From: Paguma larvata
Taxonomy: Eukaryota > Chordata > Mammalia > Carnivora > Viverridae
DNA length: 64,000 bases
NCBI GenBank assembly: GCA_030068075.1
Contig: CM057825.1
Span: 122,795,239 to 122,859,238, forward strand
Direction of reading: 5' to 3'
Below the pieces are notes generated by a model that did no database searches, was not told the DNA's origin, and saw only the letters and a program-made list of their open reading frames with translations. Made by a program: the position numbers and the translations under genes. Positions 13,221 through 22,717 of this stretch are shown here, piece by piece; the stretch's first letter is position 1, and every line of letters starts with the position of its first letter.

Positions 13221-14290
13221 CTGGGTGGAAAAAAACCTCCATGCCTTCCTCCACACATCTTATACAATCAGGTACCTTACCAGAGACAGAGGGTTTCCCA
13301 CATGGCACAGGTGACCCCTGGGGACTCAGGGGAGCCTTGAGTAAGGCACCAGAAGGCCTTGGTTGGATATTTGATAATCAATCAACTGTGGACAGGTCAG
13401 GGCTCAATTCACTGGAAACCAACACTAACATTGAAAGAAGCGTTTCCTAATACACATGATGGGAAATGACAATTTATCACAGATTAAAAATTAAAATAAG
13501 AATGGCTTAGTTAGGATAATGTCAGTAAACCATCAGCATGAGCAGCACTCTGTCCTTTTCTACAAGGCACGGGTGGGATTTTTCAAATGTTTTACTGTAT
13601 ATATATAATGTGCCTTATGTATCTGACAAGGGATTATGTAAGTATTCATGAATAGAAATTCCCTTGATGAGACTAATACTATAGTAATGAGAAAAGGAAA
13701 AGTTAATTGTGTGTGGAGTGAGTTGCAAAGTTTTAGAGTTACACTAATAAAATAACATTAGAGGAGTGAAATTTCACAAGGATTTACTTCACTAATGGGG
13801 TACGATAGTTCACAATACAAAAAACTTTTTAAAGAATAAAGGGACTTCCAAACCGAGGAAAGAAATGTCTCCTTTCTTTATAGAAAGCATATTTTCTATG
13901 GAATATTTATCCAAAAGCCAAATCAAGAAAGCTAATCAGGACATACAGCCCCCAATTCATGCTGTTGTTCATATGATTAATGTGAAACAAAAGAAAAAGC
14001 CTTCAACGTTGTCTCAAGGTGGAAGGGGGCTGATCCACATGCACTCTAACAGCCACTCTCCAGTTAAGTGTAACCGGGAGGTTGCAGGGGGGTCTACGGT
14101 CGGTGGAGGGGTGTGAGCTCAATCACTCACAAGGGACAGACCCAAAGAGCCCTGCGGGCTGGGGGCATCTTAGGCAGCTAGTGTCCTGTCACCACTGCGA
14201 GACAACCTGTGCTCTCTGGTAACCACCTGGGACTGTTTGCAGGAGACTGAACAATTACACCCATTGGAACAAGAAGCCAATTGTGTGGGT

Positions 14291-15546
14291 TGCCAGGGTC
14301 CAGTTCCGGCGAATCTAGGGGTCCACGAAGGATGGACGGTCTGGCGAAAGGAAATGAGAGAGCCATGAGAGAGATGTAGTCTGATGACCAAGAAGGCAGC
14401 CCTGGCAATTCTGGCATCTCTGACCTGCTAGTCTTAGTTTCTTTATTTAAAGGCAGTGAGTGACATTACATCAGTGACAAGGCATTCTTAACAACATACA
14501 TTGTTGTCGCAAGACCTATGTTAATCATCTATAGGTAGATTAGGAGTCATTCTATCCATAATCATAAGGGCTCATGTCTATCTATTCTTTTATGGTAGTT
14601 TCTGTAAGTGTATTTTGTTATTGCCTTTTTATTATAAGGGAACATGGGGATGGGAATTGCAAAAGGATTCGTGAAATGTTAACTTCAGGAAGGTACTCAA
14701 TATTTGTTGTTGATCAGTGGAGATATGTGTAGCTACTTTTGTTTGGGTACTGTTTGTACCTTATCTGTAAACAGTGCTTCTAGGGGAAAGGAAAAAAAGA
14801 CACAGAGAGGGAGGGAAATAAAACATAAGAGACTCTCAAAGACTAAGAACAAACTGAGGGTGAGGGAGATGAGGGAGGGGGGAGAGGGAGTGATGGGCAT
14901 TAAAAAGGGCACATGTTGGGATGAACACTGGGTGTTATATGTAAACCAATTTGAAAATAAACTATTATAAAATTAAAAAAAAAAAACAAAAAAACAAAAA
15001 AACAGTGCTTCTAACTTTTGGGCTAGGCTAACCTCCGGGGAAGGTCCTAAGTCTCTTTACAATCTCTCCTAACAGTCTGTTAATCAAATACTGAGAGAAG
15101 CTTTACAGAGATGTGCCTTGAGGTTTTATGCTGGGGCTGGGGGATGATTAACACAATGCGATACCTGCAGGGAAAATCTAGTTTGGTTCAAGGAGTCTTG
15201 GGGCCTAACGTCTGCTAATTTCTAGCCAACTCATAACTGCTATTCTGTAATGATCAATTTGTGTAACCTATCCCCAGAGGCAACTTTGAGGTTACTTCTG
15301 GCCAGGTTACTCTCATTCAGATTTTATCCATCAAGACATCGCACTCCAGGTCCCCTTTTCCATATGCCGTAAAACCAAACAGCATTATATCCCTTGGGCC
15401 AATTAGAGCAGTTCAAGAAATCCAGGCCTGAAAGATTATTTAGAAGGAGGTAAGACTAGGCGCCATCTTGGCTGGCGGGAGCTTTGCTTCAACCTTTTCC
15501 ACACAGGGAGAGGTCTCAACCTGCGAGCCCAAAATGGCTCCCAACA
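14291..15546 (-). mobile_element. Solo LTR, minus orientation, with 6-bp target duplication
   Basis: On the minus strand it runs TGTTGGGAGCC ... CCCTGGCA, so it has TG...CA ends, and is flanked on the plus strand by GTGGGT at 14285-14290 and 15547-15552. A poly(A) signal (TTTAAATAAAGAAAC) lies near 14,445. The 6-bp duplication suits a class II (beta-like) retrovirus, but the family is not identified. No internal proviral region remains. An L1 is inserted at 14783. Confidence 0.85.
14783..14999 (+). mobile_element. 5'-truncated L1 3' end inside the solo LTR
   Basis: Carnivore-type L1 tail (GATGAACACTGGGTGTTATA ... AATAAACTATTATAAAATT, then poly-A) with perfect target duplication AAACAGTGCTTCTA at 14769-14782 and 15000-15013. 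Nearly the same 3' sequence as the L1 at 25076, which suggests a young subfamily. Confidence 0.93.
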
Positions 15547-15598
15547 GTGGGTGTTACCACAGAAGTTAAGCTCCTGCATTTTACAATGTGCTCCTTAC

Positions 15599-15747
15599 CT
15601 CTCCACGGAGGGATCTCCCTGTCAGGTCCTTCTGCCATTGGTTTGTGCCTCCTGGTTTCCTCTGGAAGCCTCTGTCTTTGGATGACTTCCAGTCTTGAAG
15701 AGCAAGATGAATCAGTCTCACTAAGAGTTACCACACCCGGGCCTCCA
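15599..15747 (-). pseudogene. MIA3-like: MIA3-like exon 13, start of the tail
   Basis: 149 nt open frame, acceptor TTGGTGTCCAG, donor GTAAGG. It ends RHKPMAEGPDREIPPWR; joined to the linker exon at 13220 it gives PPWRVYASQNKPP, the counterpart of PRWSAEASGKPSP in MIA3. The start phase does not fit exon 12, and only 73 bp separates them, so an intervening exon has probably been deleted. Confidence 0.7.
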
Positions 15748-15820
15748 CTGGACACCAAACAGTTTAGCCTTTTTAAAAACCTCACAACGCCATTAAAAGA
15801 AATATGTCAAAACCCTGTAC

Positions 15821-15889
15821 CTGTGTTTCAAGTAGGCGACTTCCCTTCTCTGCCTCCACCATTGCCCTCTTCAGATCATGAGCTCTGAG
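15821..15889 (-). pseudogene. MIA3-like: MIA3-like exon 12 (69 nt)
   Basis: Twenty-three codons beginning LRAHDLKRAMVEAEKGSRLL, acceptor TCTCTCCCAG, donor GTACAG. The MIA3 counterpart [20 protein letters not shown]... has the same length. Start chosen at 15889 rather than 15884 because only that acceptor keeps the frame. Confidence 0.85.
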
Positions 15890-15963
15890 CTGGGAGAGAG
15901 GAACACATCCACATTCAGCTGTGGCAGAGTGTGCACAGGAGCAGGAGAGAAAAACATTCTTAC

Positions 15964-15999
15964 CCAGTTGTCCTGAGCCGCTTTCTCACAAAGAGCGAT
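15964..15999 (-). pseudogene. MIA3-like: MIA3-like exon 11 (36 nt)
   Basis: Twelve codons, IALCEKAAQDNW, between acceptor GGCTCTTTCAG and donor GTAAGA. The MIA3 counterpart is IATHEKKAHENW. Confidence 0.87.
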
Positions 16000-16113
16000 C
16001 TGAAAGAGCCAGCACATCAATCAAAACCCATGTTGAGAGATTCGGTGGCCCATTATGATCATCTGCATTAGGTGCCGAAGGACTCAGGACCTACTGGGCA
16101 GAGCACAGCCTAC

Positions 16114-16174
16114 CTGGTGTCCGAAGGTGAGCTCTGACTGCTGCAGCTCTTCTTGCATTGCTTCTACTTTTCTC
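16114..16174 (-). pseudogene. MIA3-like: MIA3-like coiled-coil exon 10
   Basis: 61 nt, acceptor GTCTCTCCCAG, donor GTAGGC. Encodes (K)RKVEAMQEELQQSELTFGHQ. MIA3 has [21 protein letters not shown]-type sequence here. Phase joins on both sides. Confidence 0.87.
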
Positions 16175-16850
16175 CTGGGAGAGACAATTGCTTTCATCAG
16201 ATGAAGCACAATGTTGAGGGTGACGTTAACTGGTCCAGGTTCCCATTAAAAGAACTGAACTCTCATAAACACGATCCAATCACATGAGACACATTTCACA
16301 TAAGGAGAAGAACAGAGAAAACTCACACCCATCGCTACATCATCTTGGATTTATTATTTAATGCTTGTGGGGCTCCCGGTTGACACAGTCTCCTTACCAG
16401 TGGTGACGGCTCCCTAATCCTGCAATGAATATCTTTCATCATGAAGTTCAAGGCTTCTTTTCCTTATATCCTTATCATATTTCTCACAGTTATAAGTGGG
16501 TCTCTAAAAAGCGATGGTCATACTTGTCGATGTGATATGTCCTCCACCAAACTGCTTTCTGAGGTTTATAATAATTTCCAGCATCTCCAGAAACATGTTC
16601 GGGAACCACATTTCCATACAGTCTGGCCAGAATTGGGGATCAGGAAATCTTTAGTGACTTAACTTGCTTAGATTAATATTTTTAACTTAACATCTAGAAA
16701 ACATCACATTTTTCTTGAAGTTTCTATATAAATAAATGTCTCCTGAATATTTGTGTGTATTTGTGTGCTACTTGGGTCTAAACACTGTACAAAGTTTCAA
16801 GGTAATCCAACGTGCAGGTGTGAGCTGTTGCTGGTGGGAGCTGAACTCAC

Positions 16851-16952
16851 TTGTAGTTCTGTAGATCTTCTGCAGCTAATTTCAGTTTATGCTCTGTGGC
16901 TGAAAGCTGCTTCTCCCCTTCAATCTGCTCCCATTCTTTTAGTCCCAGGTTC
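16851..16952 (-). pseudogene. MIA3-like: MIA3-like coiled-coil exon 9
   Basis: 102 nt, acceptor TTTCCCCTCATAG, donor GTGAGT. Encodes NLGLKEWEQIEGEKQLSATE then HKLKLAAEDLQNY. MIA3 has [20 protein letters not shown] and EKAVSAAEEVKTY at these positions. In frame with both neighbouring exons. Confidence 0.88.
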
Positions 16953-17605
16953 CTATGAGGGGAAAGAAACATACATTACCTGGTAGCCCATGTGAAATTC
17001 TGTTTTTCTTCCCTCCCCAAAATCTGAAGGCAGGACTCAAATGTCCCCTCTCCCGTTCCCCGTAAATGCACAGATCCACAAACACAACCAGGGGGAAGCA
17101 CTGATGCCCTGCATTACGGGACTAAAAACTCAAACTCCAGCATGCTGGCAAGTCTTTGGCAACTCTGAACTTCTATTTACACCCCTCTATACCTACTCAT
17201 CAATACATCACATAAATATTAAAAGCCCGCATGGATGCCCTCACAGGCTCAGGCTTTTGTGATTGGGATTGCATAAGTGTGTTTCATTTCAATGTACAAA
17301 ATCAAGCCTGACCAACTCATCACAACTAAACACATAAAGATGAAGCAGGGGTTCCTGACTTGTCTGGTTTCTCCCAAGAGCCCTGAACTTTCCATCAAGG
17401 CTGGGGCCATGACATTGTCATAGAGACATCTTCATTGGACATGGTGTCATTAACACTGTACAATGACCTACTGGACATTTCTACAGTTCACGAGGGAACT
17501 CCTGCCACCTGCCTCAAAGACACCAGTTGAGAAGAATGCAAAATACACTGACAGAAAGAAAATGACGTGAATTGCCCCACCTTCAGAATATTGTCTCCTA
17601 GAAAA

Positions 17606-17661
17606 GGATTGCAGGGAAGGGAAAGGAAGGGAAGGGAAAATAAAGAGGGAAAGGAAGGAAA
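17606..17661. repeat. GGGAAA/GGAAG-rich simple repeat
   Basis: Imperfect purine repeat of about 55 bp in a MIA3-like intron. Confidence 0.8.
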
Positions 17662-18088
17662 ACTGAGTGCGCAGGATTCAGTGAATATGATAAGGATCTA
17701 AGGATAGGTGCTGGTGCCCCTGATCTCCCATGAACTCCCATCTCATCTGCAGCAAGATACCATCATAGTACACCTGAATTCTTCTTCAAACATTTCCTAC
17801 CCGATGTCTAGAGTTAAACAAAAAGTTATGGACATATGGCAATCAAACTGCTATGATGGGACCGAAATGTAAAGGACAATGAAAATGAACCCTGAGGTTT
17901 CCACAAAGTGAAGGATGATGCGGATCACAGAAATCAAGGCAGAAGGGAGAAACACAAATCTTTACTGATTATTACGGTAAAAGTATGGTTGGTGTTAAAT
18001 ATGCTCAAAGAAAGTATAATTATCCCCATTGTCTCACACATTCATTCTTACAACTGTGTTTATAACAATTAACTCCTGAAAGTCTTAC

Positions 18089-18227
18089 TCTGTTGTGAGC
18101 TTCTGTCTTCGTCCACACATTCCATCAAGAACGTCTACATTCTTCTTCAGCGTTTCCCATTCGGCTTCCTTTGCCCCTTTCACACAGCTCAGTGCATCAC
18201 GGTTGTCTCCCAGTCGCCTTTTGCTGC
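18089..18227 (-). pseudogene. MIA3-like: MIA3-like coiled-coil exon 8
   Basis: 139 nt, acceptor TGCTTGACAG, donor GTAAGA. Encodes SKRRLGDNRDALSCVKGAKE, AEWETLKKNVDVLDG and so on. It parallels MIA3 [20 protein letters not shown] and ECKTLRQKVEILNEL position by position, without gaps. Confidence 0.87.
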
Positions 18228-18338
18228 CTGTCAAGCATAAAACGGTTTACTTCAGTGTGTGCACCTGTTCCCACGAGCGTGGCCATGAGCGGGAGAGGAG
18301 AAAGGACAGGATTTCAAAGGCAGGAAGCCACTTATTAC

Positions 18339-18499
18339 CTTCCCAGAGCAAAGTCATTCTACTAAATGCCATTTTCTTCCCTCCAAGAAACACCTCTTCT
18401 AGGTTACATTTATTAGATGTCGAGACTCTCTGCATCGAATCCTTGATGCATACACTGGTATCTACTGGCTTTAAGACAGATTTAAGAAAGATGTCATGA
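18339..18499 (-). pseudogene. MIA3-like: MIA3-like exon 7 with extended 3' end
   Basis: 161 nt open frame from acceptor GTTCTACAG to donor GTAATA. It contains RVSTSNKCNLEE, the counterpart of ASVSTKCNLED in MIA3. It continues for about 19 residues (VFLGGKKMAFSRMTLLWE) not seen in MIA3 to a strong donor that leaves one base, exactly the phase needed by the exon at 18227. Its start phase does not fit the upstream exon. Confidence 0.6.
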
Positions 18500-18672
18500 C
18501 TGTAGAACGTGAATGTACTTATTAGCACTACTAAAATGTACGCTTAAAATGTTTATGATGGGAAACTTTCTAATACATGTATTTTACCACAGTTAAAGAA
18601 GAGAAACTTAAAAAGGAAGTAATGATGTTCAGTTCTCTGATTTATATAATGTTTGATAGTAAGTTTTGTTAC

Positions 18673-18745
18673 CTGATTCTTTTGGATCTTAAGCTGAGCA
18701 TTTTCTTTCTGCACGGGCTGTTCTTCAGATTTCAATTTTGCTTTG
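18673..18745 (-). pseudogene. MIA3-like: MIA3-like coiled-coil exon 6
   Basis: 73 nt, acceptor TTCCTACCAG, donor GTAACA. Encodes KAKLKSEEQPVQKENAQLKI then QKNQ, against [20 protein letters not shown] in MIA3. The MIA3 exons that should follow (around QEIEDWSKLHAEL) are not found in the 170 bp before the next exon. Confidence 0.8.
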
Positions 18746-18884
18746 CTGGTAGGAACTTCATTAAGAGGGAGGTGAACCTGAGCAAAACATTCTCTCTAGT
18801 GACTTAGTTCCCAAGAAGAAGATCACTCAGTTGATAACATATAGATCTAATGTTCTAATGTTTTTCTTCAAAGCTAAAGTGTAC

Positions 18885-18984
18885 AATGGAAATCCTGCAG
18901 GAAATAGAGGGAATTTACTTCTGAAACTTCTGAAGAGTTTACTAATATAACACCTTTCAAGTTCTCTGTAGATTTTTCTCTTCC
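18885..18984 (-). pseudogene. MIA3-like: MIA3-like exon 5 remnant
   Basis: After acceptor CTTGCAAATCAG the frame reads GREKSTENLKGVILVNSSEV then SEVNSLYFLQDF. This parallels MIA3 [22 protein letters not shown]. The 3' end is uncertain: the first GT (18884) leaves the wrong phase for the next exon, and a TAG follows. Confidence 0.6.
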
Positions 18985-19612
18985 CTGATTTGCAAGTAGG
19001 ATAGAAAAAAAAAACACACAAAAAATGTGTACTAGACTTTCCAAACAAACAGAAGACAATATGTTACAAAGAAGCATTGTCAACAGAAAATACCCCACAG
19101 TCAGTCCCTGTATCATTAAAAACAGTCAATCAGTTTGGGCCAGAGAGAAAAGCCAGACACGTAAAGAGAACAGTGGAAGGTGTAAATATTTTAGAGCAAC
19201 TAATTTGCTTCTGAGATGATGGACTGTGACTGGGTGACAAAGAAAAAGCAAAAAAAGTGTAAAATATTTCAAGCCAAGCAGTTCAAATGAATGACTTTTC
19301 TTTATGGAAGATAAATATTGTCACCAGATTCACTTTCAAAAATTCTCTGCTCTGCATTAAGAGGAACAGAACTGTTCAACATGGCTAGAAACCTCTAGTG
19401 CTCTCTCCTGGCAGCACTGAATGATATAAAAATTAAGCCAGGGTTATGAAAATAAATTCTGCCTAGCTCCTAAATAAAAGAGGCACTGTGGTGTTACTGC
19501 TTGAAACAGCAGTGAACAGCACAGAAGGTTGACAGGCTCAATTCACCCAACAACCAAAAGGGCTAAAGCATCAAGTTACGGTAACTCTTAGTAGCAAAAC
19601 ACTCAGGAAGCC

Positions 19613-19718
19613 CCGGTTCTTGACATTCTGATTTCTCTCAGATTGCAACAAAGCATGCACACTTTGAATGATGTCTTTAAAAAATTCATGAGCGTGCTCA
19701 AGTGTCTCACTTTTTTCT
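19613..19718 (-). pseudogene. MIA3-like: MIA3-like exon 4 with both splice sites lost
   Basis: Open segment EKSETLEHAHEFFKDIIQSV then HALLQSERNQNVKNR. It aligns over 35 residues to MIA3 DKIKTLEKNQEILDD...LESEREQNVKNQ. No AG sits at the in-phase start (an AG one base off would shift the frame), and the 3' end reads CCGGGGCTTCC where a GT donor is expected. This is one of the clearest signs of decay. Confidence 0.72.
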
Positions 19719-19796
19719 TCAACAAAACATATAGTCATGAGGAATACTTACTCATTACTTTTACTTCTGTTTTTAAAGGACAAAGAAGGGATTTTA

Positions 19797-20002
19797 ATAC
19801 TTTTTTAAAAATTTACTTTTTGAGAGCAAAGCGAGCAAAGAGGGAAGGGTCAGAGTGAGACGGAGAGAGAAAATCCCAAGAAGGCTCCCCACCATCAGCA
19901 CGGAGCCGGACGCGGGACTCGAATTCACGAACCATGAGATCATGACCTGAGCTGAAACCAAGAGTGGGACATTTAACCGACTGAGCCACCCAGGGGCCTC
20001 AG
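19797..20002 (-). mobile_element. Carnivore SINE, minus, with target duplication
   Basis: Reverse complement of the tRNA-derived SINE (ends GAGCCACCCAGGGGCC on the plus strand). Flanked by ACAAAGAAGGGATTTT near 19780 and AACAAAGAAGGGATTTT near 20003. Sits 20 bp past the donor of MIA3-like exon 3. Confidence 0.93.
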
Positions 20003-20022
20003 AACAAAGAAGGGATTTTTAC

Positions 20023-20100
20023 CTTACAGTTATGTGCTTTGTAAGAGGGAAGCTTATTTTGCCACATGGTTTCTTGAGCACATTTCTTGGCTCCATTGAT
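20023..20100 (-). pseudogene. MIA3-like: MIA3-like coiled-coil exon 3
   Basis: 78 nt, phase 0 to 0, acceptor TTTGTGTAG, donor GTAAAA. Encodes INGAKKCAQETMWQNKLPSY then KAHNCK. The 26-residue length equals the MIA3 exon (IKESKKHVQETRKQN...). A SINE ends 20 bp beyond the donor. Confidence 0.85.
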
Positions 20101-20367
20101 CTACACAAATATGTAACAGAGGAGTCAGAATTCAAAAATATTAATTATGGCGACATAAAAACCTATCTCTGGTGGGTAAGTCATTACAGAAATAAAGAAT
20201 GTGGTATTTAACATATGTGATGGTTGCTTTGAATTTAGCCTGGTACCGAATGGAATGAAATGGGACACCAGGATGAAAGAGGAGATGGCAAAATCCGTGA
20301 ACTAGAAGTGAACGCAATTCCAGGTGAAATCATGAAAATGAAAAAAAAAAGGAGGGGATGATTATAC

Positions 20368-20447
20368 CTTCTGTTCACAAATGGAGATTTTTTCTGCAAG
20401 TTTTGCATTTTCCTTCACGTAGTACTTAATCTTCTCAGAAATTTGAC
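20368..20447 (-). pseudogene. MIA3-like: MIA3-like coiled-coil exon 2
   Basis: 80 nt, acceptor TTAACTTAG, donor GTATAA. Encodes QISEKIKYYVKENAKLAEKI then SICEQK, against [20 protein letters not shown] and SNYEQK in MIA3. Open throughout, ends in phase 0. Confidence 0.87.
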
Positions 20448-20627
20448 CTAAGTTAACCGAAAAGATAAAAAAGCCATCTCTTAAGATTAGTATCAAAACC
20501 AGTAAAATCAAATTTCCCACCGTGTCAACAGCAAAGGCACATGATCTGGCACTGTGGTCACATACAACATTTTGGTATTACTGTGGCCCCTGAAGAAAAC
20601 AAGTTTTAGTTAGTGGCATTTCATTTT

Positions 20628-20862
20628 TCTATCTTTCTCTTCCTCTCTCTCTTCCTCTCTCTCTCTCTTTCTTTCTTTTTCTTTTAGAGAGAGAGAACAC
20701 ATGAGTGGGTGAGTGGTAGAGGGAGAGAGAGAGAGAATCTTAGGCAGACTCCATGCTCAGTGTGGAGTCCAAAGCAGAGTTCGATCCCATGACCCTGTGA
20801 TCATTTCCTGAGCCAAAAATCAAAAGTCAGATGCACAATGACTGAGCCACCCAGGTGCTCCC
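20628..20862 (-). mobile_element. Carnivore SINE, minus
   Basis: CT-rich tract then AGAGAGAGAGAA... and terminal GAGCCACCCAGGTGCTCCC, the reverse complement of the SINE head. Confidence 0.9.
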
Positions 20863-21102
20863 TAATATCCCATCATTAAGCAACATTCTTCTCAGAATAT
20901 ATGAACAGTTCAAATTGCTGTGACATCACCAGAAGAGAAAGGGAGAAAAATCAAGAATCCTACATACTTCTACTCTATCCTTCATTATCAAATAAATAAA
21001 TCAGTACAATAACTTTAAAAATTAAAGTCAAAAAGAAAAAAGACCCACCTTATTTATTCCAGGTTTTCCCCAACTTTCACCCACCCTTTAAAAATAACAA
21101 AA

Positions 21103-21325
21103 GGGGCCCCTGGGTGGCTCAGTTGGTTGAGATCCAATTTTAGCTCAGGTCATCATCTTACTGCTCATGAGTTCGAGCCACCCATCGGGCTCGCTGCTGT
21201 CAACACAGAGCCCCCTTTGGATCTTCTGACCCCTCTCCCTCTGCCCCCTTCCCACTTGCACTCTCTCTCTCAAAAATAAATAAATATTTTAAATAAATAA
21301 ATAAATAAATAAATAAACAAACAAA
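21103..21325 (+). mobile_element. Carnivore SINE, plus, with long AAAT tail
   Basis: Head GGGGCCCCTGGGTGGCTCAG, CT tract, then a (AAAT)n tail of about 40 bp. Confidence 0.93.
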
Positions 21326-21342
21326 ATAACAATAAAAAGACA

Positions 21343-21535
21343 GGTGGGTGCCAGCGTGCCTAGTTGGTTGATTTTGGCTCAGGTCATGATCTTACGATTG
21401 GTGAGACTGAGCCCCATGTGAGGCTCTATGCTGACAGCACGAAGCCTGCTAGGGATTCTCTCTCTTTCCCTGTCTCTCTGCCCCTCCCTGACTTGTGCAT
21501 ACTCTCTCTCTCAAAGTAAATAAATCTTTAAACAA
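21343..21535 (+). mobile_element. Carnivore SINE, plus, tandem to the previous one
   Basis: Head diverged (GTGGGTGCCAGCGTGCCTAG), middle GGCTCAGGTCATGATCTTAC, CT tract and AAATAAATC tail. Confidence 0.87.
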
Positions 21536-22530
21536 ATACTGAGAGAGAAATTATTCTAAATGTCACCTGTTTGGCACTCAGAGGCCTCCAGTGTCTTTTG
21601 CTGCTCCACAGGGTCTCCTCCAGGAGAACGAGGGTGGGATGCTCAGGTGGATATGGTTTTGGAATTAAACACACTTGGGTAAAATCTCGGCTTAACTACT
21701 TAGTGGCTAGGACCCCAGATAACTCCTAATCTCCCCGAATCACAAGATGGTGAAAGCCTAAGATGCAAACGTGACCACCTGCATTACTGGCAAACAGCAA
21801 GCAGGAAACACTCACCTTACACGTGGATAGCACATGGAAAGCACCCAGAACAGGGCCCAGGACTCCAGAATCTTCTGACAGGCATTTAATTCTATTGTTC
21901 GGTCCCAAATGCAAACTTACCTCTCACAGTGTGAGAGCTGTGCTGCCCTGAGGTCACCCTTCTCTATACCAGCAGTGTTGTTTTCCCCACAGCAACACCA
22001 GCATTTGAGGACCTACTATGTGCAGGATCACTTAATCAGCACGGTCTGTGAAGCCCATACACAATCCATTAGCCCCATTTTGCACCTTGTTCACTTCCAC
22101 TCACTCTCCACTGGCATTAGAGGCTCCCTCCACCCAGGACTCAAAGCACGTTTTAAACCTCTTTAGTTACACACAGTTGGCCTGGCAATGTCTGACTTCT
22201 TCTCTAAGCCCTGAGCTTCCTGACAGTTGCAGACAGTGCTTTCATCTGTACAATTCCCCCAAAAGGCAGGTGACGCCAAAATGCTCCTGCCACCGGCTTC
22301 TTAAACATTTCTGACCAGAGTTATACTCATCCACTCCTCCCTAACTGTCTGATTTTTTCTTCCACCTGGTCACCTGCCTCAGTTGGTGGCAACTCAATCT
22401 GTGCTGTCAGGATGAAAACAAACAAAGTCACTGTAAAGAGTTAAGAGGCTAACTAGACTGGGTAAGTCAATGACTTTCCTTCTAGCTTAATTAGAAACCA
22501 CACTGAACAGCTGTATGAAGAAAAGACTAC

Positions 22531-22657
22531 AGGGCACCCAGGTGGCTCAGTCAGCTGAGCTTCTGACTCTTGATTTTGGCCCAAGTCATGGTCTCGTGGT
22601 TTGTGAGACCGAGCCCTGCGTCAGGCTTTTGAATCTTTTTTTAAAAAGATTTAAAAA
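22531..22657 (+). mobile_element. 3'-truncated carnivore SINE, plus
   Basis: Head GGGCACCCAGGTGGCTCAGT retained, body cut at about 100 bp, short A-rich end. Flanked by AAAAGACTAC and AAAAGATTAC, a likely target duplication. Confidence 0.8.
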
Positions 22658-22695
22658 GAAAAGATTACAAGGAAATTAGAAGCCTGAAATCTTAC

Positions 22696-22717
22696 ATTTA
22701 TGTATTCAAGTCTTTAC
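22696..22717 (-). pseudogene. Candidate decayed micro-exon, MIA3-like
   Basis: After acceptor CCTCTTCTAG the sequence reads V-K-T-stop-I-H-K. It parallels MIA3 V-K-D-R-V-Y-Q, with Arg replaced by TGA. A GTAAGA donor after 22 nt would leave one base, the phase needed by the next exon at 20447. The segment is short, so chance similarity is possible. Confidence 0.35.

Larger units (their letters stand above)
6200..13230 (-). repeat. Three-copy tandem duplication of a two-exon unit
   Basis: The linker exon (A) and proline-rich exon (B) of the MIA3-like tail occur three times in the order A1 13220, B1 11358, A2 10316, B2 8761, A3 8070, B3 6356 (minus strand). Intronic blocks also repeat: each B is followed by GTAAGATGA(T/C)C; the stretch ahead of each A shares a GACACTTGGGTTAAGGCTGTGCATT-like block near 7801 and 10050; the B-to-A introns share AGAGACAC and ATGGAAATG-type blocks. 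Spacing is 2.2-2.9 kb. Divergence between copies is substantial, so the duplications are not recent. Confidence 0.85.

Noticed and set aside
14170..14417. Proline-containing minus-strand frames just before the tandem array
   Set aside because: They lie across the 3' end of the solo LTR and its flank, and do not match MIA3.
15484..15888. 134-residue plus-strand frame
   Set aside because: Lies antisense to MIA3-like exons 12 and 13, whose homology and splice sites explain the coding signal.
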